Numbered from the stretch's first letter, positions 8,123 through 16,897 are shown. The stretch is 43,025 bases of DNA from an uncultured Ruminococcus sp. (GCA_945877315.1 CAMCRP010000027.1:1-43025), one strand, 5' to 3'. Translations and numbers: made by a program. The notes: generated by a model not told the origin, from the letters alone.

Positions 8123-8581
8123 TCAGTTCATTTCGATCGTGTAAGTAAGCCAGCTGTCAGGGGCGTATTTTCCGCCGATTTTATTGTAAAAGCATCTTGC
8201 GGGGTGGTTCCAGTCAAGGCATTTCCATTCCAGACGGGCACAGCCTTTTTCCTTGGCGGTATGCTTTGCCTCGTCAAAGAACTTCTCTCCGATACCGTTT
8301 CTTCGGTATTCCTCGTCAATGAAAATATCCTCGATATACATTACCCGTTTGCCCGAAAATGTAGCTATCTTATAGAAATAATATGTCATTATTCCAACGG
8401 GAATACCGTCCTGCTCGGCAATAGTTACCGAAAGTCCGTTTTCCTCGTTCATGAGCCTTGTGAGGGCTTCGGGGGTAATGTTGCATACATCGCCTAACTT
8501 TTCGTATTCCGCAAGCTTTTTCAGATAGCCCACAATAAGCGGGGCATCAGCGTCCGTCCCTTTTCTGAGTGTAATGCTCAT
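8123..8581 (-). CDS. GNAT-family N-acetyltransferase within the lysine operon
   Basis: A 152-residue GCN5-related acetyltransferase. The acetyl-CoA loop is at IDEEYRRNGIGEKFF (near residues 88-102), followed by LDWNHPARCFYNKIGGK (near 122-138), the pattern of spermidine/diamine and thialysine acetyltransferases. It starts at ATG 8581, whose A is also the last base of the asd stop codon (TGATG), so translation is probably coupled to asd. Being placed between asd and dapA suggests a link to lysine or its relatives. The acetyl-transfer step of the acetylated DAP route is done by a different fold (DapH), so I do not assign it. Substrate unknown. Confidence 0.85.
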   Translation of the reverse strand: MSITLRKGTDADAPLIVGYLKKLAEYEKLGDVCNITPEALTRLMNEENGLSVTIAEQDGIPVGIMTYYFYKIATFSGKRVMYIEDIFIDEEYRRNGIGEKFFDEAKHTAKEKGCARLEWKCLDWNHPARCFYNKIGGKYAPDSWLTYTIEMN

Positions 8582-9663
8582 CAGTCAAAATAGCCCTTTG
8601 CAGCCAGAAGCTCAGCCATAAGAACGGCACCGCCTGCTGCACCTCTCAGGGTGTTGTGGGACAGACCAACAAACTTGTAATCAAACAGAGTATCCTCTCT
8701 CAGACGGCCTGCGGAAACTGCCATACCGTTTTCGATATTTCTGTCAAGCTTAGCCTGAGGACGGTTATCCTCCTCAAAATAGTGGATAAACTGCTTGGGA
8801 GCGGAGGGCAGCTGAAGCTCCTGGGGAACGCCGCTGAAGCTTTCCCATGCCTTAATGATCTGCTCCTTTGTGGGCTTCTTCTTGAAGGTTACGTAAACTG
8901 CGGCTGTGTGTCCGTCTGAAACGGGAACTCTCAGGCACTGAGCGGTGATAACAGGCTCTGTTGCATTGACGATCTTGCCGCCTTCGACCTTACCCCAGAT
9001 CTTCAAAGGCTCCTGCTCGGACTTCTCTTCCTCGCCGCCGATGTAGGGGATAACGTTGTCAACGATCTCGGGCATTGTTTCAAAGGTTTTTCCTGCGCCG
9101 CTGATAGCCTGATATGTACATACAACAGCCTTTTCAACGCCAAATTCCTTCATCAGAGGGTGGAACAGGGGAACATAGCTCTGGAGTGAGCAGTTGGACT
9201 TAACTGCGATAAATCCTCTCTTTGTGCCCAGTCTTTCTCTCTGGGACTTGATAACTTCGATATGCTCGGGGTTCAGCTCGGGAACTACCATGGGAACGTC
9301 GGGGGTTCCTCTGTGTGCGGAGTTATTGGAAACAACAGGGCATTCAGCCTTTGCGTAAGCTTCTTCAAGAGCCTTTATCTCGTCCTTCTTCATATTGACA
9401 GCGCAGAAAACGAAGTCAACGGAGGAAGAGATCTTTTCAATGTCGGCTGTTGCGTCCATAACGATCATATCCTTGAGATTTTCTGGGATAGGGGAGGTCA
9501 TAGCCCACTTGTTTCCGATAGCGTCCTCAAGTCTTTTTCCTGCGGAACGTGCGGAGGCTGCAACTACCTCAACCTTAAACCAGGGGTGATTTGCAAGGAG
9601 CAGGCAGAATCTCTGTCCTACCATACCCGTTGCGCCGATGATACCAACCTTATACTGCTTCAT
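8581..9663 (-). CDS. asd: Aspartate-semialdehyde dehydrogenase
   Basis: Asd, about 360 residues, reduces aspartyl phosphate to aspartate semialdehyde with NADPH, the branch point to lysine, threonine and methionine. The N-terminal GIIGATGMVGQ is the nucleotide loop; SNCS near residue 155 holds the catalytic Cys; GHTAAVYVTF near 250 and GLSHNTLRGAAGG near the end are family signatures of the archaeal/fungal-like Asd branch. I prefer ATG 9663 to the ATG at 9672, because AAAGGAG lies 2 nt from the latter and 11 nt from the former. It is the first gene of the operon and is preceded by a lysine riboswitch and terminator. Confidence 0.95.
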   Translation of the reverse strand: MKQYKVGIIGATGMVGQRFCLLLANHPWFKVEVVAASARSAGKRLEDAIGNKWAMTSPIPENLKDMIVMDATADIEKISSSVDFVFCAVNMKKDEIKALEEAYAKAECPVVSNNSAHRGTPDVPMVVPELNPEHIEVIKSQRERLGTKRGFIAVKSNCSLQSYVPLFHPLMKEFGVEKAVVCTYQAISGAGKTFETMPEIVDNVIPYIGGEEEKSEQEPLKIWGKVEGGKIVNATEPVITAQCLRVPVSDGHTAAVYVTFKKKPTKEQIIKAWESFSGVPQELQLPSAPKQFIHYFEEDNRPQAKLDRNIENGMAVSAGRLREDTLFDYKFVGLSHNTLRGAAGGAVLMAELLAAKGYFD

Positions 9664-9698
9664 TTCGTTCATTTCTCCTTTTGATATTATTGGATCAA

Positions 9699-9732
9699 AT
9701 AAAAAACCGACGGAAAATTATTTTCAGTCGGT
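9699..9732 (-). terminator. Lysine-riboswitch terminator upstream of asd
   Basis: Read on the minus strand: ACCGAC then TGAAAA pair with TTTTCC and GTCGGT, followed by TTTTTTATTT. It lies about 35 nt before the asd start and about 60 nt after the riboswitch aptamer. This is the expected position of the expression platform. Confidence 0.85.
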
Positions 9733-9754
9733 CATCATACAATTCAAAGAAATA

Positions 9755-9783
9755 TTGACATATGGATTATTATAGTGTATAAT
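9755..9783 (+). promoter_or_regulatory. Consensus sigma-A promoter on the plus strand, antisense to the lysine leader
   Basis: TTGACA (9755-9760), a 17-nt spacer and TATAAT (9778-9783) match the consensus exactly and point away from asd, through the complement of the riboswitch, toward queA at 10224. The -10 box is part of a 35-bp AT-rich imperfect palindrome (9758-9792). It could serve queA with a leader of about 430 nt, or make an RNA antisense to the riboswitch. Activity is not shown by sequence alone. Confidence 0.5.
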
Positions 9784-9790
9784 AATATGT

Positions 9791-9977
9791 CGATAGCTCT
9801 CCATCAAACGCCGAGCAAAAGCTTTGGCGGAAGTATGATGACAATTGCATATTTCTTAAATATGCAACCAGAATTACGGCTTGCCTGACCGTATCCTTCG
9901 GCGATATTGCCTTTCACTCCCGATTTGACGGCTTGGCTGCCTGTTCGGGGCTACTTTTCGTTATCGCACCTCTATCT
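9791..9977 (-). ncRNA. Lysine riboswitch (L-box) aptamer
   Basis: Read on the minus strand the region has the L-box landmarks in order: AGATAGAGGTGCG (9965-9977), AAAAGTAGCC, GGGAGTGAAAGGC, GCCGAAGG, a P4-like stem-loop around TTGCATATTTAAGAAATATGC, TTGTCATCATACTTCC (9829-9844), a P5 hairpin CGCC/GGCG and the closing strand GAGCTATC that pairs with GATAG to form P1. The order matches the Bacillus lysC leader known from the family. Lysine binding would stabilise P1 and favour the downstream terminator, lowering asd-GNAT-dapA-dapB. An AT-rich hairpin at 9758-9792 lies between aptamer and terminator and may form the anti-terminating state. Confidence 0.93.
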
Positions 9978-9987
9978 GATTACACCT

Positions 9988-10016
9988 ATATTATCATCTT
10001 TTTCGCTGATTGTCAA
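9988..10016 (-). promoter_or_regulatory. Promoter of the lysine leader and asd operon
   Basis: On the minus strand: TTGACA (10011-10016), a 17-nt spacer and TAATAT (9988-9993). Transcription would begin near 9981, a few bases before the L-box. Confidence 0.85.
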
Positions 10017-10223
10017 GGGGTAATAATTACTTTTTTTGAAATATTTTTTTACGGCGGGGAGAACGGGACTAAAGAAAGGTGTCAGGCGGGAGGAAAGGCG
10101 GAAAATTTTGTCTATACTATGGGCGGCAAAGCTCAGTTACATTTACTGAAAAAGGCTGCGGCTTCGAACAAGGCTGCATATCTCACAAAAGTAAAATTTC
10201 AAAAAATGAAAGGATAAATATAA
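10017..10223. other. Gene-free region upstream of queA
   Basis: About 200 nt, purine-rich on the plus strand, with a repeated AAGGCTGC and a TATACT near 10113 but no good -35 box. No preQ1 riboswitch pattern was recognised, although queA follows. The plus-strand reading frame through the riboswitch complement and this region looks like a non-coding shadow. Confidence 0.5.
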
Positions 10224-11249
10224 ATGAAAAAATCCGATTTTTACTATGACCTGCCCGAGGAGCTGATAGCACAGACTCCCGTTGAACCGAGAAACGCGTC
10301 ACGGCTTATGTGCGTTGACAGAAAAAGCGGGGAGATTGAGCATGCACATTTCTATAATTTATGCGAAAAGCTGAAAAAAGGTGACCTTCTGGTGCTGAAT
10401 GATTCGAGAGTGCTGCCTGCCCGTCTTTACGGCGAAAAGGAGGGGACAGGCTCATTTATCGAATTTCTGCTGCTGGAGCAGAAGGGGGACAAGCTTTGGG
10501 AAATTCTTGTCCGTCCCGGCAAAAAGGCAAAGCCGGGGACACGTTTTTCCTTCGGCGGCGGTAAGCTTCGTGCGGAGATAATTGACACGGTAGAGGGCGG
10601 AAACCGTATTGCGAAATTTGAGTGCGAGGGGAATTTCTTTGCCGTTCTTGAAGAGATTGGTCAGATGCCCCTGCCGCCGTACATTACCGCAAAGCTGGAA
10701 AACCGTGAACGTTATCAGACGGTTTATTCAAAGGAATTGGGTTCTGCCGCTGCGCCTACTGCGGGACTGCATTTCACTCCCGAAATGCTGGACGAGATAC
10801 GTGCAATGGGCGTGAACATTGCCTATGTTACGCTGCACGTTGGTCTGGGCACCTTCCGTCCCGTTAAGGAGGACGATGTTCTGAACCACAAAATGCACAG
10901 CGAGCATTATTGGCTGCCCGCCAAAACTGCGGAGCTTATCAACAAAACAAAGGCTGAGGGGGGACGTGTTATAGCCGTCGGGACTACCTCCTGCCGTACT
11001 TTGGAAAGCGTCGGGACCTTCTTCGGGGAAATTTCCGAGAAGAGCGGGTACACGGACATTTTCATCTATCCCGGCTACGAGTTCAAGGTCATTGACGGCC
11101 TTATCACCAATTTCCATCTGCCCGAAAGTACGCTTATTATGTTGGTTTCCGCATTTATGGGCTATGAGAATACCATGAATGCGTACAAGGTTGCCGTTGA
11201 GGAGCGTTACAGATTTTTCAGCTTCGGAGATGCAATGTTTATTTCGTAA
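10224..11249 (+). CDS. queA: S-adenosylmethionine:tRNA ribosyltransferase-isomerase
   Basis: QueA, 341 residues, transfers the ribosyl part of S-adenosylmethionine to 7-aminomethyl-7-deazaguanine in tRNA, making epoxyqueuosine. Motifs: [12 protein letters not shown] at residues 8-19, [13 protein letters not shown] near 56, [15 protein letters not shown] near 175, [10 protein letters not shown] near 200, and [16 protein letters not shown] near 295. The length is normal. The start follows AAAGGATAAATATAA. No tgt or other queuosine gene is in the window. A 74-nt gap leads to tyrA on the same strand. Confidence 0.97.
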   Translation: MKKSDFYYDLPEELIAQTPVEPRNASRLMCVDRKSGEIEHAHFYNLCEKLKKGDLLVLNDSRVLPARLYGEKEGTGSFIEFLLLEQKGDKLWEILVRPGKKAKPGTRFSFGGGKLRAEIIDTVEGGNRIAKFECEGNFFAVLEEIGQMPLPPYITAKLENRERYQTVYSKELGSAAAPTAGLHFTPEMLDEIRAMGVNIAYVTLHVGLGTFRPVKEDDVLNHKMHSEHYWLPAKTAELINKTKAEGGRVIAVGTTSCRTLESVGTFFGEISEKSGYTDIFIYPGYEFKVIDGLITNFHLPESTLIMLVSAFMGYENTMNAYKVAVEERYRFFSFGDAMFIS

Positions 11250-11323
11250 AAATCTTGAAATTTGCATTTAATTGTGATATAATAATCTAAAGCGTTAAAG
11301 CAAATATATCGGAGGCGTTTGCA

Positions 11324-12154
11324 ATGATAATTACTGTTGTTGGATTGGGACTGATAGGCGGTTCGCTGGCGAAAACCATTAAGAAGCACACCGACCATAC
11401 CGTCTATGGCGTTGACATAGACAAGGAAACCATTAATATGGCTGTTTCCCAGGGAGCCATAGACAGCGAAACGGACGATCTGGGACTTGCTGATATAACC
11501 ATAGTTGCTCTATATCCCGTTGCGACTATTGACTACATAAAGGCGAACGCTTCACGGTTCAAGAAGGGCAGCATCGTCATTGACACCTGCGGTATAAAAA
11601 AGGCGATAACTGACGGTGTAAGTGAGATACTTGCGGAGAATGACGTTACCTTTATCGGCGTTCACCCCATGGCGGGACGTGAATTTTCGGGCTTTGCCTA
11701 TGCTCTTGACAATCTTTTTGACAATGCAAGCTTTATCATTACGCCTACGGAGTATGTTTCCGAAACGAAGCTTAATTTCCTGACTGATTTTGCCTATGCT
11801 ATCGGATTTAAGAAGGTAGTTACCGCAACTCCCAAGGAGCATGACGAGATAATTGCATTCACCAGCCAGCTTGCTCATGTGGTTTCCAACGGTTACATAA
11901 AAAGCCCCACACACCTTAAACAGCTGGGATTCAGTGCGGGAAGTTTTCAGGATCTGACCAGAGTTGCAAAGCTTAACGAGGATATGTGGACGCCACTTTT
12001 TCTTATGAACAAGGAGCCTCTTTGTTTCGAGATAAATAATCTTATTGACCGTCTGACCGAGTATCGTGACGCAATCCAAAATGACGATGCGGACACTCTT
12101 CGTCAGCTGCTTCGTGACGGACGTATACTTAAAGAGAATACTAAGGTTCTTTGA
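11324..12154 (+). CDS. tyrA: Prephenate dehydrogenase
   Basis: A 276-residue TyrA-type enzyme that oxidatively decarboxylates prephenate to 4-hydroxyphenylpyruvate for tyrosine synthesis. The N-terminal VVGLGLIGGSLA (residues 5-16) is the NAD-binding loop, GVHPMAGREFSG near 116-127 carries the conserved catalytic His region, and TSQLAHVVSNG near 184 is a second family block. No chorismate mutase or ACT domain is attached, so it is a stand-alone cyclohexadienyl/prephenate dehydrogenase. GGAGG lies 8 nt before the start. The gene ends at a bidirectional hairpin. Confidence 0.92.
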   Translation: MIITVVGLGLIGGSLAKTIKKHTDHTVYGVDIDKETINMAVSQGAIDSETDDLGLADITIVALYPVATIDYIKANASRFKKGSIVIDTCGIKKAITDGVSEILAENDVTFIGVHPMAGREFSGFAYALDNLFDNASFIITPTEYVSETKLNFLTDFAYAIGFKKVVTATPKEHDEIIAFTSQLAHVVSNGYIKSPTHLKQLGFSAGSFQDLTRVAKLNEDMWTPLFLMNKEPLCFEINNLIDRLTEYRDAIQNDDADTLRQLLRDGRILKENTKVL

Positions 12155-12192
12155 TTTTATCTAACAGTTGTTAGGCGAATTTCCAAAATAAA

Positions 12193-12236
12193 AAAACGTG
12201 TGACAGCATAAACAGCTTCACACGTTTTATTTTTTA
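12193..12236 (+). terminator. Bidirectional terminator between tyrA and the convergent membrane-protein gene
   Basis: AAAACGTGTGA (12193-12203) pairs with TCACACGTTTT (12218-12228), flanked by A-rich and T-rich tracts. It overlaps the stop codon of the convergent gene. Confidence 0.85.
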
Positions 12237-12772
12237 TGTGACGAAAGATAAGTCGGACGGAACCATTTTTCATACATGATCGCTACCGAGCCGAGGGTGT
12301 AGTCATACATAAAGAACATAAAATTGCCCAAAGCAAGTATCCCGGGGATAAGGTACTTTCCGAGAAAATCAAAGTCTGACCACATATCGTAAATGCCGAA
12401 AAGATTAGCGATTATCCAGTAGCAGAGAACTATGGGGACATTGAAGCAGATTAGCTTGACTATCCAGCGAACAGGGGCGGGTCTGAGCTTGTCCAATAGC
12501 CCTTTTATGACGGGATAGTACCCGAAAAACATTATGAAAAGCAGCGTTGATTCGTAGGAAGGCGTCATAAACAGGCATAGCACCGACACGGCTGCATAGG
12601 TGACAAGCGCCCACTTTCGGCTAGCCTCCTCTGCAACAACGCCGATGAGCATTCCCGTAAACATGGGGACGACTATGGAAAACGGCGGGAAAATGGCGGT
12701 CAGAAACATCATCAGCAGGCAGAGAGATGCCACTACTCCGCCCAATGAGATCTTGTAGCTCTTTCTTTCCAT
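12227..12772 (-). CDS. Conserved clostridial integral membrane protein, unknown function
   Basis: A 181-residue protein of about five hydrophobic segments, beginning KISLGGVVASLCLLMMFL. The pattern of a first helix after a short basic N-terminus, then SIVVPMFTGMLIGVVAEEAS and a FFGYYPVIKGLL motif, resembles a recurrent clostridial family that looks like an ECF-transporter S component, but I cannot assign a substrate. ATG 12772 is the start: GGGAGGAG lies 5 nt upstream. No ATPase or T-component gene is adjacent. Confidence 0.7.
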   Translation of the reverse strand: MERKSYKISLGGVVASLCLLMMFLTAIFPPFSIVVPMFTGMLIGVVAEEASRKWALVTYAAVSVLCLFMTPSYESTLLFIMFFGYYPVIKGLLDKLRPAPVRWIVKLICFNVPIVLCYWIIANLFGIYDMWSDFDFLGKYLIPGILALGNFMFFMYDYTLGSVAIMYEKWFRPTYLSSHKK

Positions 12773-12814
12773 TTTTTCTCCTCCCGTCCGATTAATAATT
12801 ATAGTATAGCACAC

Positions 12815-13242
12815 TTTTCCTGCAATGTCAAACTGTAAATATTTTTATGATATATTGCTGATATAATAAGAAAAGCGATTAATTTAGTCGATTTGTATCA
12901 GCATTGCCTGTGAAATTATTAAATATAGCTATATCTTAATAATATACCTGATATATAAAATATACATTACACATTTTCGGAAAATATGGTATAATATAGA
13001 TAAAGGTTAAAGGTGAATGTTGAAATTATTAGACATAGTATACAAAACCTTTTGCTGAATATTACGATTATCTCATTCCAAAGAACGGATACATAATTTA
13101 AGCTTTCTTTCATTTTTTATTTCTCTTTCTTTCCTTTTACAAAAAATCTGTTCTCGTTTGTTCGAGGACAGATTTTTTGTTTCGGAATTTTTATTGTCAA
13201 CAGCGACTGATTTGCCGTTAAATCTCATTAAGATAGGGGGAA
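12815..13242. other. AT-rich intergenic leader upstream of the chemoreceptor gene
   Basis: The 428 nt hold an extended -10 promoter on the plus strand (TGGTATAAT, 12987-12995) and a near-perfect 18-bp inverted repeat at 13139-13181 with A6 and T6 arms that looks like a terminator. A transcript of about 180 nt from the promoter to the hairpin is possible, either as a small RNA or as an attenuated leader of the chemoreceptor gene. No known riboswitch pattern was recognised. Confidence 0.45.
13139..13181 (+). terminator. Terminator-like hairpin before the chemoreceptor gene
   Basis: ACAAAAAATCTGTTCTCG pairs with CGAGGACAGATTTTTTGT (one G-U) around a TTTGTT loop. The symmetric A- and T-tracts would work in either direction. 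It lies about 60 nt upstream of the GTG start. Confidence 0.6.
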
Positions 13243-15246
13243 GTGTCCTCGGACACAAACGTTATAAAATCCATTAAGTCAAAAATCACTCTTTCAATTG
13301 TGCTTGTGGCGTGCTGTTCGCTGCTTTTGCTCGGACTCGTAAATATGGTCATAACATATCAGAATACCATTTCTAATCTTGAAAGTCAGCTCGGTGACAT
13401 TATTCCCATTGCTTCTGAACGTGTTGAATGGGAAATTCAGGCGTTCAAAAATCTGTCCTCGGAAGCGGGCGGTATTGCTAAATTGTCAGACCCTAATGTT
13501 TCCGTTGAGGAGAAAAAAGAGATCTTAGCTATGAAGGCTCAGGTCTATAACTGTCAGAGAGGTAATCTTATAGATGCTGACGGACAGGGTATTGACGGAA
13601 ATACATATAGCGACAGAGAATATTTTCAGGAGGCAATGAAGGGCAATGTTTCCGTTTCCGAGCCGCTTGTTTCAAAGATAACGGGTAAGATAACCATAAT
13701 CGTCGGTGCCCCGCTATGGAAGGACGGCATTGTGGGCAGTGAGCCTGTGGGCTGCGTTTATTTCGTGCCGAATGAGGAGTTTCTCAACGATATTATGAGA
13801 AGCATCGATATTTCCGAAAGCTGCCGTGCGTATATGCTTGACAAGGAGGGCAACACTATTGCCGACCATGACAGCGAAACGGTCAAGAATGGTGAAAATA
13901 TCATTGAAGCTTCTGCCGATGATGATTCTCTGGTTAAGCTTGCCGATGTCCACAAGGATATGATAGCAGGAAATTCGGGTATTTCAAAGTTCTCTGCTGA
14001 CAGCGGTACAAACACTGTTATCGGATATGCTCCCGTAAACGGTACAGACGGCTGGAGCCTGGCGGTAAGCGTGCTTTCAAGCGATTACCTTGATCCGATG
14101 ATAAAGGCTTGTATTGTTGGCGTAATAAGTATTGTCGCTGCCCTTATTGCTGCAATTTGGGTCGCATTTATGGTAGGCGGACGGATAGGTACTCCCGTAA
14201 GACTCTGCACCGAGCGTTTGAAAGGGATCGCAGAGGGCGACCTTACTACTCCCGCACCGACTGTTAAAAACAATGACGAAACAAAAATACTCAGCGAAAC
14301 TACGGGAGTTATCATCTCCGACCTGGGTAGGATAATCAGCGATACCGACCGTGTTCTTATGGAAATGTCAGAGGGAAATTTCCTTGTGAATTCGGAATGT
14401 CCCGAGGTGTACAACGGCGATTACAGCGGACTGCACACATCTATGGAAAATATCAATCACCGTCTGAGCGATACGCTTAATAAGATAAATGTGGCTGCGG
14501 ATCAGGTTTCTACGGGCGCGGATCAGGTTGCGGACGGTGCTCAGGCACTGTCCCTGGGTGCGACTACTCAGGCAAGCTCTATTGAAGAACTGGCTGCTAC
14601 CATGGGGGATATGTCCGCACATATTGCAAAGAACTCCGAACGCTGCGACAGCGCAAGGGCAGGTATGAAAAATGCGGCTGACGGTATGAATGCGGCAAAT
14701 GAGCGTATGCACACGCTTATGGGTGCCATGGATAACATCAACGCTGCGTCCGACAAGATCGGAAATATCATCAAGACTATCGAGGACATTGCATTCCAGA
14801 CAAATATACTTGCCCTCAATGCGGCAGTTGAAGCCGCCAGAGCGGGCGAGGCAGGAAAGGGCTTCGCTGTTGTTGCCGATGAAGTGCGCAACCTTGCGGG
14901 CAAGTCTGCGGAGGCTGCGGGTGAAACCACAAAGCTTATTGAGGATTCTATCCTTGCCGTTCGGAATGGAAACGCCGTTGCTGCGGAAACTGCCGAGCTT
15001 ATGAACAAGGCTGCGGAGGCGTCGGAAGATGTAAGAGCTATCGTTGAAAGCATTGCCGAGGCGGGCAGGATTCAGTCCGACGAAGCTTATCAGATAGTGC
15101 AGAGCATAGATCAGATCTCTCAGGTCACTCAGACGAATTCCGCTACTGCCGAGGAAAGTGCTGCCGCCAGCGAGGAGCTTTCGGGTCAGGCGAATATGCT
15201 CAAGGAGCTTATTTCGGCGTTCAAGCTCAGGGAATTGAGATACTGA
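13243..15246 (+). CDS. Methyl-accepting chemotaxis protein
   Basis: A 667-residue transmembrane chemoreceptor. TM1 is near residues 16-38, a periplasmic dCache-like sensor spans about 40-285 (with [11 protein letters not shown] and VGAPLWKDG blocks), TM2 is near 289-312, and two HAMP-like segments follow ([18 protein letters not shown]). The signalling coiled coil has its hairpin tip at [18 protein letters not shown], near 525. It would relay ligand binding to CheA/CheW, which are not encoded here. The start GTG 13243 lies 2 nt after AGGGGG, and the first 14 bases (GTGTCCTCGGACAC) are a palindrome, so initiation may be structured. No ATG alternative precedes TM1. Confidence 0.93.
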   Translation: MSSDTNVIKSIKSKITLSIVLVACCSLLLLGLVNMVITYQNTISNLESQLGDIIPIASERVEWEIQAFKNLSSEAGGIAKLSDPNVSVEEKKEILAMKAQVYNCQRGNLIDADGQGIDGNTYSDREYFQEAMKGNVSVSEPLVSKITGKITIIVGAPLWKDGIVGSEPVGCVYFVPNEEFLNDIMRSIDISESCRAYMLDKEGNTIADHDSETVKNGENIIEASADDDSLVKLADVHKDMIAGNSGISKFSADSGTNTVIGYAPVNGTDGWSLAVSVLSSDYLDPMIKACIVGVISIVAALIAAIWVAFMVGGRIGTPVRLCTERLKGIAEGDLTTPAPTVKNNDETKILSETTGVIISDLGRIISDTDRVLMEMSEGNFLVNSECPEVYNGDYSGLHTSMENINHRLSDTLNKINVAADQVSTGADQVADGAQALSLGATTQASSIEELAATMGDMSAHIAKNSERCDSARAGMKNAADGMNAANERMHTLMGAMDNINAASDKIGNIIKTIEDIAFQTNILALNAAVEAARAGEAGKGFAVVADEVRNLAGKSAEAAGETTKLIEDSILAVRNGNAVAAETAELMNKAAEASEDVRAIVESIAEAGRIQSDEAYQIVQSIDQISQVTQTNSATAEESAAASEELSGQANMLKELISAFKLRELRY

Positions 15247-15255
15247 TAAAAATCA

Positions 15256-15300
15256 TGCCTTTCTCCGACATATTCGGGGAAAGGCAGTTTTCTTGTATTT
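15256..15300 (+). terminator. Terminator of the chemoreceptor gene
   Basis: TGCCTTTCTCCG (15256-15267) pairs with CGGGGAAAGGCA (15275-15286), then GTTTTCTTGTATTTT. Confidence 0.8.
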
Positions 15301-15330
15301 TAGGGTGCACACCAATTAATTGGTGTTCCC

Positions 15331-15975
15331 TTAATTCAGCGGCTTCTTGATTATTGGGTGACGGATAACGGTTTTCAGCCGTTCGGGGGCGCATTTTCTC
15401 GGGTCAGAGAGATATATTTCATGGTGCAGACGGCTTTCGGAAAAATCCTCGGCATAACCGTTTTCCTCGGCAAATCTGTGCATTTTTTCGACGTTTTCGG
15501 GCTCATCATCGTAAATGCCCTTGTGCATTATTTGCACGCATAACCCTTCGGTAAACCGCATAAGCCTTGCCTTGGACAGATCAAGGTGAGGCTTTTTCTT
15601 TGAAAGGGCAGCTTTGGCGGATTCAAAAACAGCGTCGGTGACAAATTCGGGCTGACGTATCATAGAAGTCCAGATGAAGCTGTCCTTTCGGGAAAAATCT
15701 ATGCCGCAAATGCCCTCCTGCCGCCACAGTCCTTCAAGCGGCGCAACGACATAATCAAAGTACCCTTCGGGCTGAGTGCCGTTCATTTTGGACATTTTCA
15801 CGGTGAAGGACAGACCGTAGAGTATCTCCATTGCTTCCTTGTAATCGGGGCTGGTGTTGGGGTCGCCCGTACCGTTCACGGCGAAAAAAAACATCTCGGG
15901 AACGTCAATTATTGTCGGTTTTGTCGGCGGCTGATAAAGTTCTTTAAACTGCTTTTTATAGTCAAGCTTTTCCAT
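15331..15975 (-). CDS. GyrI-like small-molecule-binding domain protein
   Basis: A 214-residue protein of the GyrI-like family (COG4832 type). The start DYKKQFKELYQPPTKPTIID, the MFFFAVNGTGDPN block near residue 29 and EGYFDYVVAPLEGLW near 70 are typical. Such domains bind small organic molecules in a BmrR-like fold, often without a DNA-binding domain; physiological ligands are unknown. It precedes nothing obvious but lies 5 nt after the CmpB-like gene, so the two are co-transcribed. The stop overlaps a short repeat-like palindrome (CACCAATTAATTGGTG) downstream. Confidence 0.8.
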   Translation of the reverse strand: MEKLDYKKQFKELYQPPTKPTIIDVPEMFFFAVNGTGDPNTSPDYKEAMEILYGLSFTVKMSKMNGTQPEGYFDYVVAPLEGLWRQEGICGIDFSRKDSFIWTSMIRQPEFVTDAVFESAKAALSKKKPHLDLSKARLMRFTEGLCVQIMHKGIYDDEPENVEKMHRFAEENGYAEDFSESRLHHEIYLSDPRKCAPERLKTVIRHPIIKKPLN

Positions 15976-15980
15976 ATAAA

Positions 15981-16619
15981 TTATCCTTTCAAGGCGTATT
16001 TTGCCTTTCTTAATGTGTCCCTTATATCGGATATATAGATAGTGTAACGAACGTTAAGGGAACGTGTTTTGTACATTTTTGCAAATGAATAGATGAAGTC
16101 TGCGGTCATGGCGGTTCCCAAAATAAGGGCGACTGTTTGCACCGTATCGGCATCAAAGGATACTATAAATTCCATCAGACGAGGGAAGCATCTGCCCATA
16201 AAAATGGTGATTATCATAGCAAAGCCCAGACTTGTGGGGACTGATGTGTATTTGGTGATGTGCAGGGGAAGGCTTTCGTAGTTCCAGTATTCAAAGCCGA
16301 AGATGCGTTCAACGGTTTTTCCCAGAATTATCTCACCAATGCTGACTATCACCGCCGACAGCAGGAAATATATGACATACTGTAACTGCGTGGGTGTTTT
16401 CGGCGGAATGACAATGTGCATTTCCTCGGGAGTGCCCATAACAGCGTAAATTCCCGTGACCAGCAGACCGTAACCCAGCAGGAAGGGAAACGTCATATTA
16501 CGGTTATCCATATAGCCCTTACGAAGTGCCAGCCAGATGTTTTCCAGAGCAAATCCCAGAAAGGATATGACCGCCGCAGCCAGCGTCAGGGAGTAAATAT
16601 CATATTGACCTATCATCAT
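15981..16619 (-). CDS. Membrane protein of the CmpB / putative ABC-transporter type IV family
   Basis: A 212-residue protein with about five or six membrane helices. FLGFALENIW near residue 20, MTFPFLLGYGLLV near 43, and GKTVERIFGFEYWNYESLP near 100-118 follow the PF06541-like pattern despite the divergent opening. Its role is unknown; the family name is historical and no ATPase is adjacent. It is divergent from the TetR regulator, with two operator-like palindromes between them, and sits upstream of the GyrI-like gene. I infer that the TetR protein may control this pair. Confidence 0.65.
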   Translation of the reverse strand: MMIGQYDIYSLTLAAAVISFLGFALENIWLALRKGYMDNRNMTFPFLLGYGLLVTGIYAVMGTPEEMHIVIPPKTPTQLQYVIYFLLSAVIVSIGEIILGKTVERIFGFEYWNYESLPLHITKYTSVPTSLGFAMIITIFMGRCFPRLMEFIVSFDADTVQTVALILGTAMTADFIYSFAKMYKTRSLNVRYTIYISDIRDTLRKAKYALKG

Positions 16620-16674
16620 AAAAATTCTTCTTTCCTATTGACTGTTGTTTGGATATGTGATAAAATATGTATAT

Positions 16675-16705
16675 GTTACAACTATAACACCGTTACATTT
16701 GTAAC
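16675..16705. promoter_or_regulatory. Tandem operator-like palindromes between CmpB-like and tetR genes
   Basis: GTTACATTTGTAAC (16692-16705) is a perfect palindrome around two bases. GTTACAACTATAAC (16675-16688) is a copy with one half-site mismatch, 17 bp away. A further GTTAC/GTGTAAC pair lies near 16757-16782. The placement in a divergent intergenic region fits a TetR-type operator (inference). Confidence 0.55.
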
Positions 16706-16897
16706 ACCTATATATTAGCACATAAATTCCTAAAAATCAATAGTTTTTCCTCGGCTGTTACGGAATTTGAAAAAGTGTAACATCGAGGGGCGGTCCCTTT
16801 GTCAATTCGTTCTATAAATAGCGAAATGGGCAAGGTTTGCCGCTCGGTAACGGTAAATCTATTTGAAATTATGATTTATCTGAAGGAGATAGATAAG

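Noticed and set aside
9933-10217. Plus-strand 94-codon frame upstream of queA
   Set aside because: Its first half is the complement of the lysine riboswitch and the rest has no ribosome site or family features.
10017-10223. A preQ1 riboswitch upstream of queA
   Set aside because: I looked for one because queA is in the queuosine pathway, but the pseudoknot pattern was not found.
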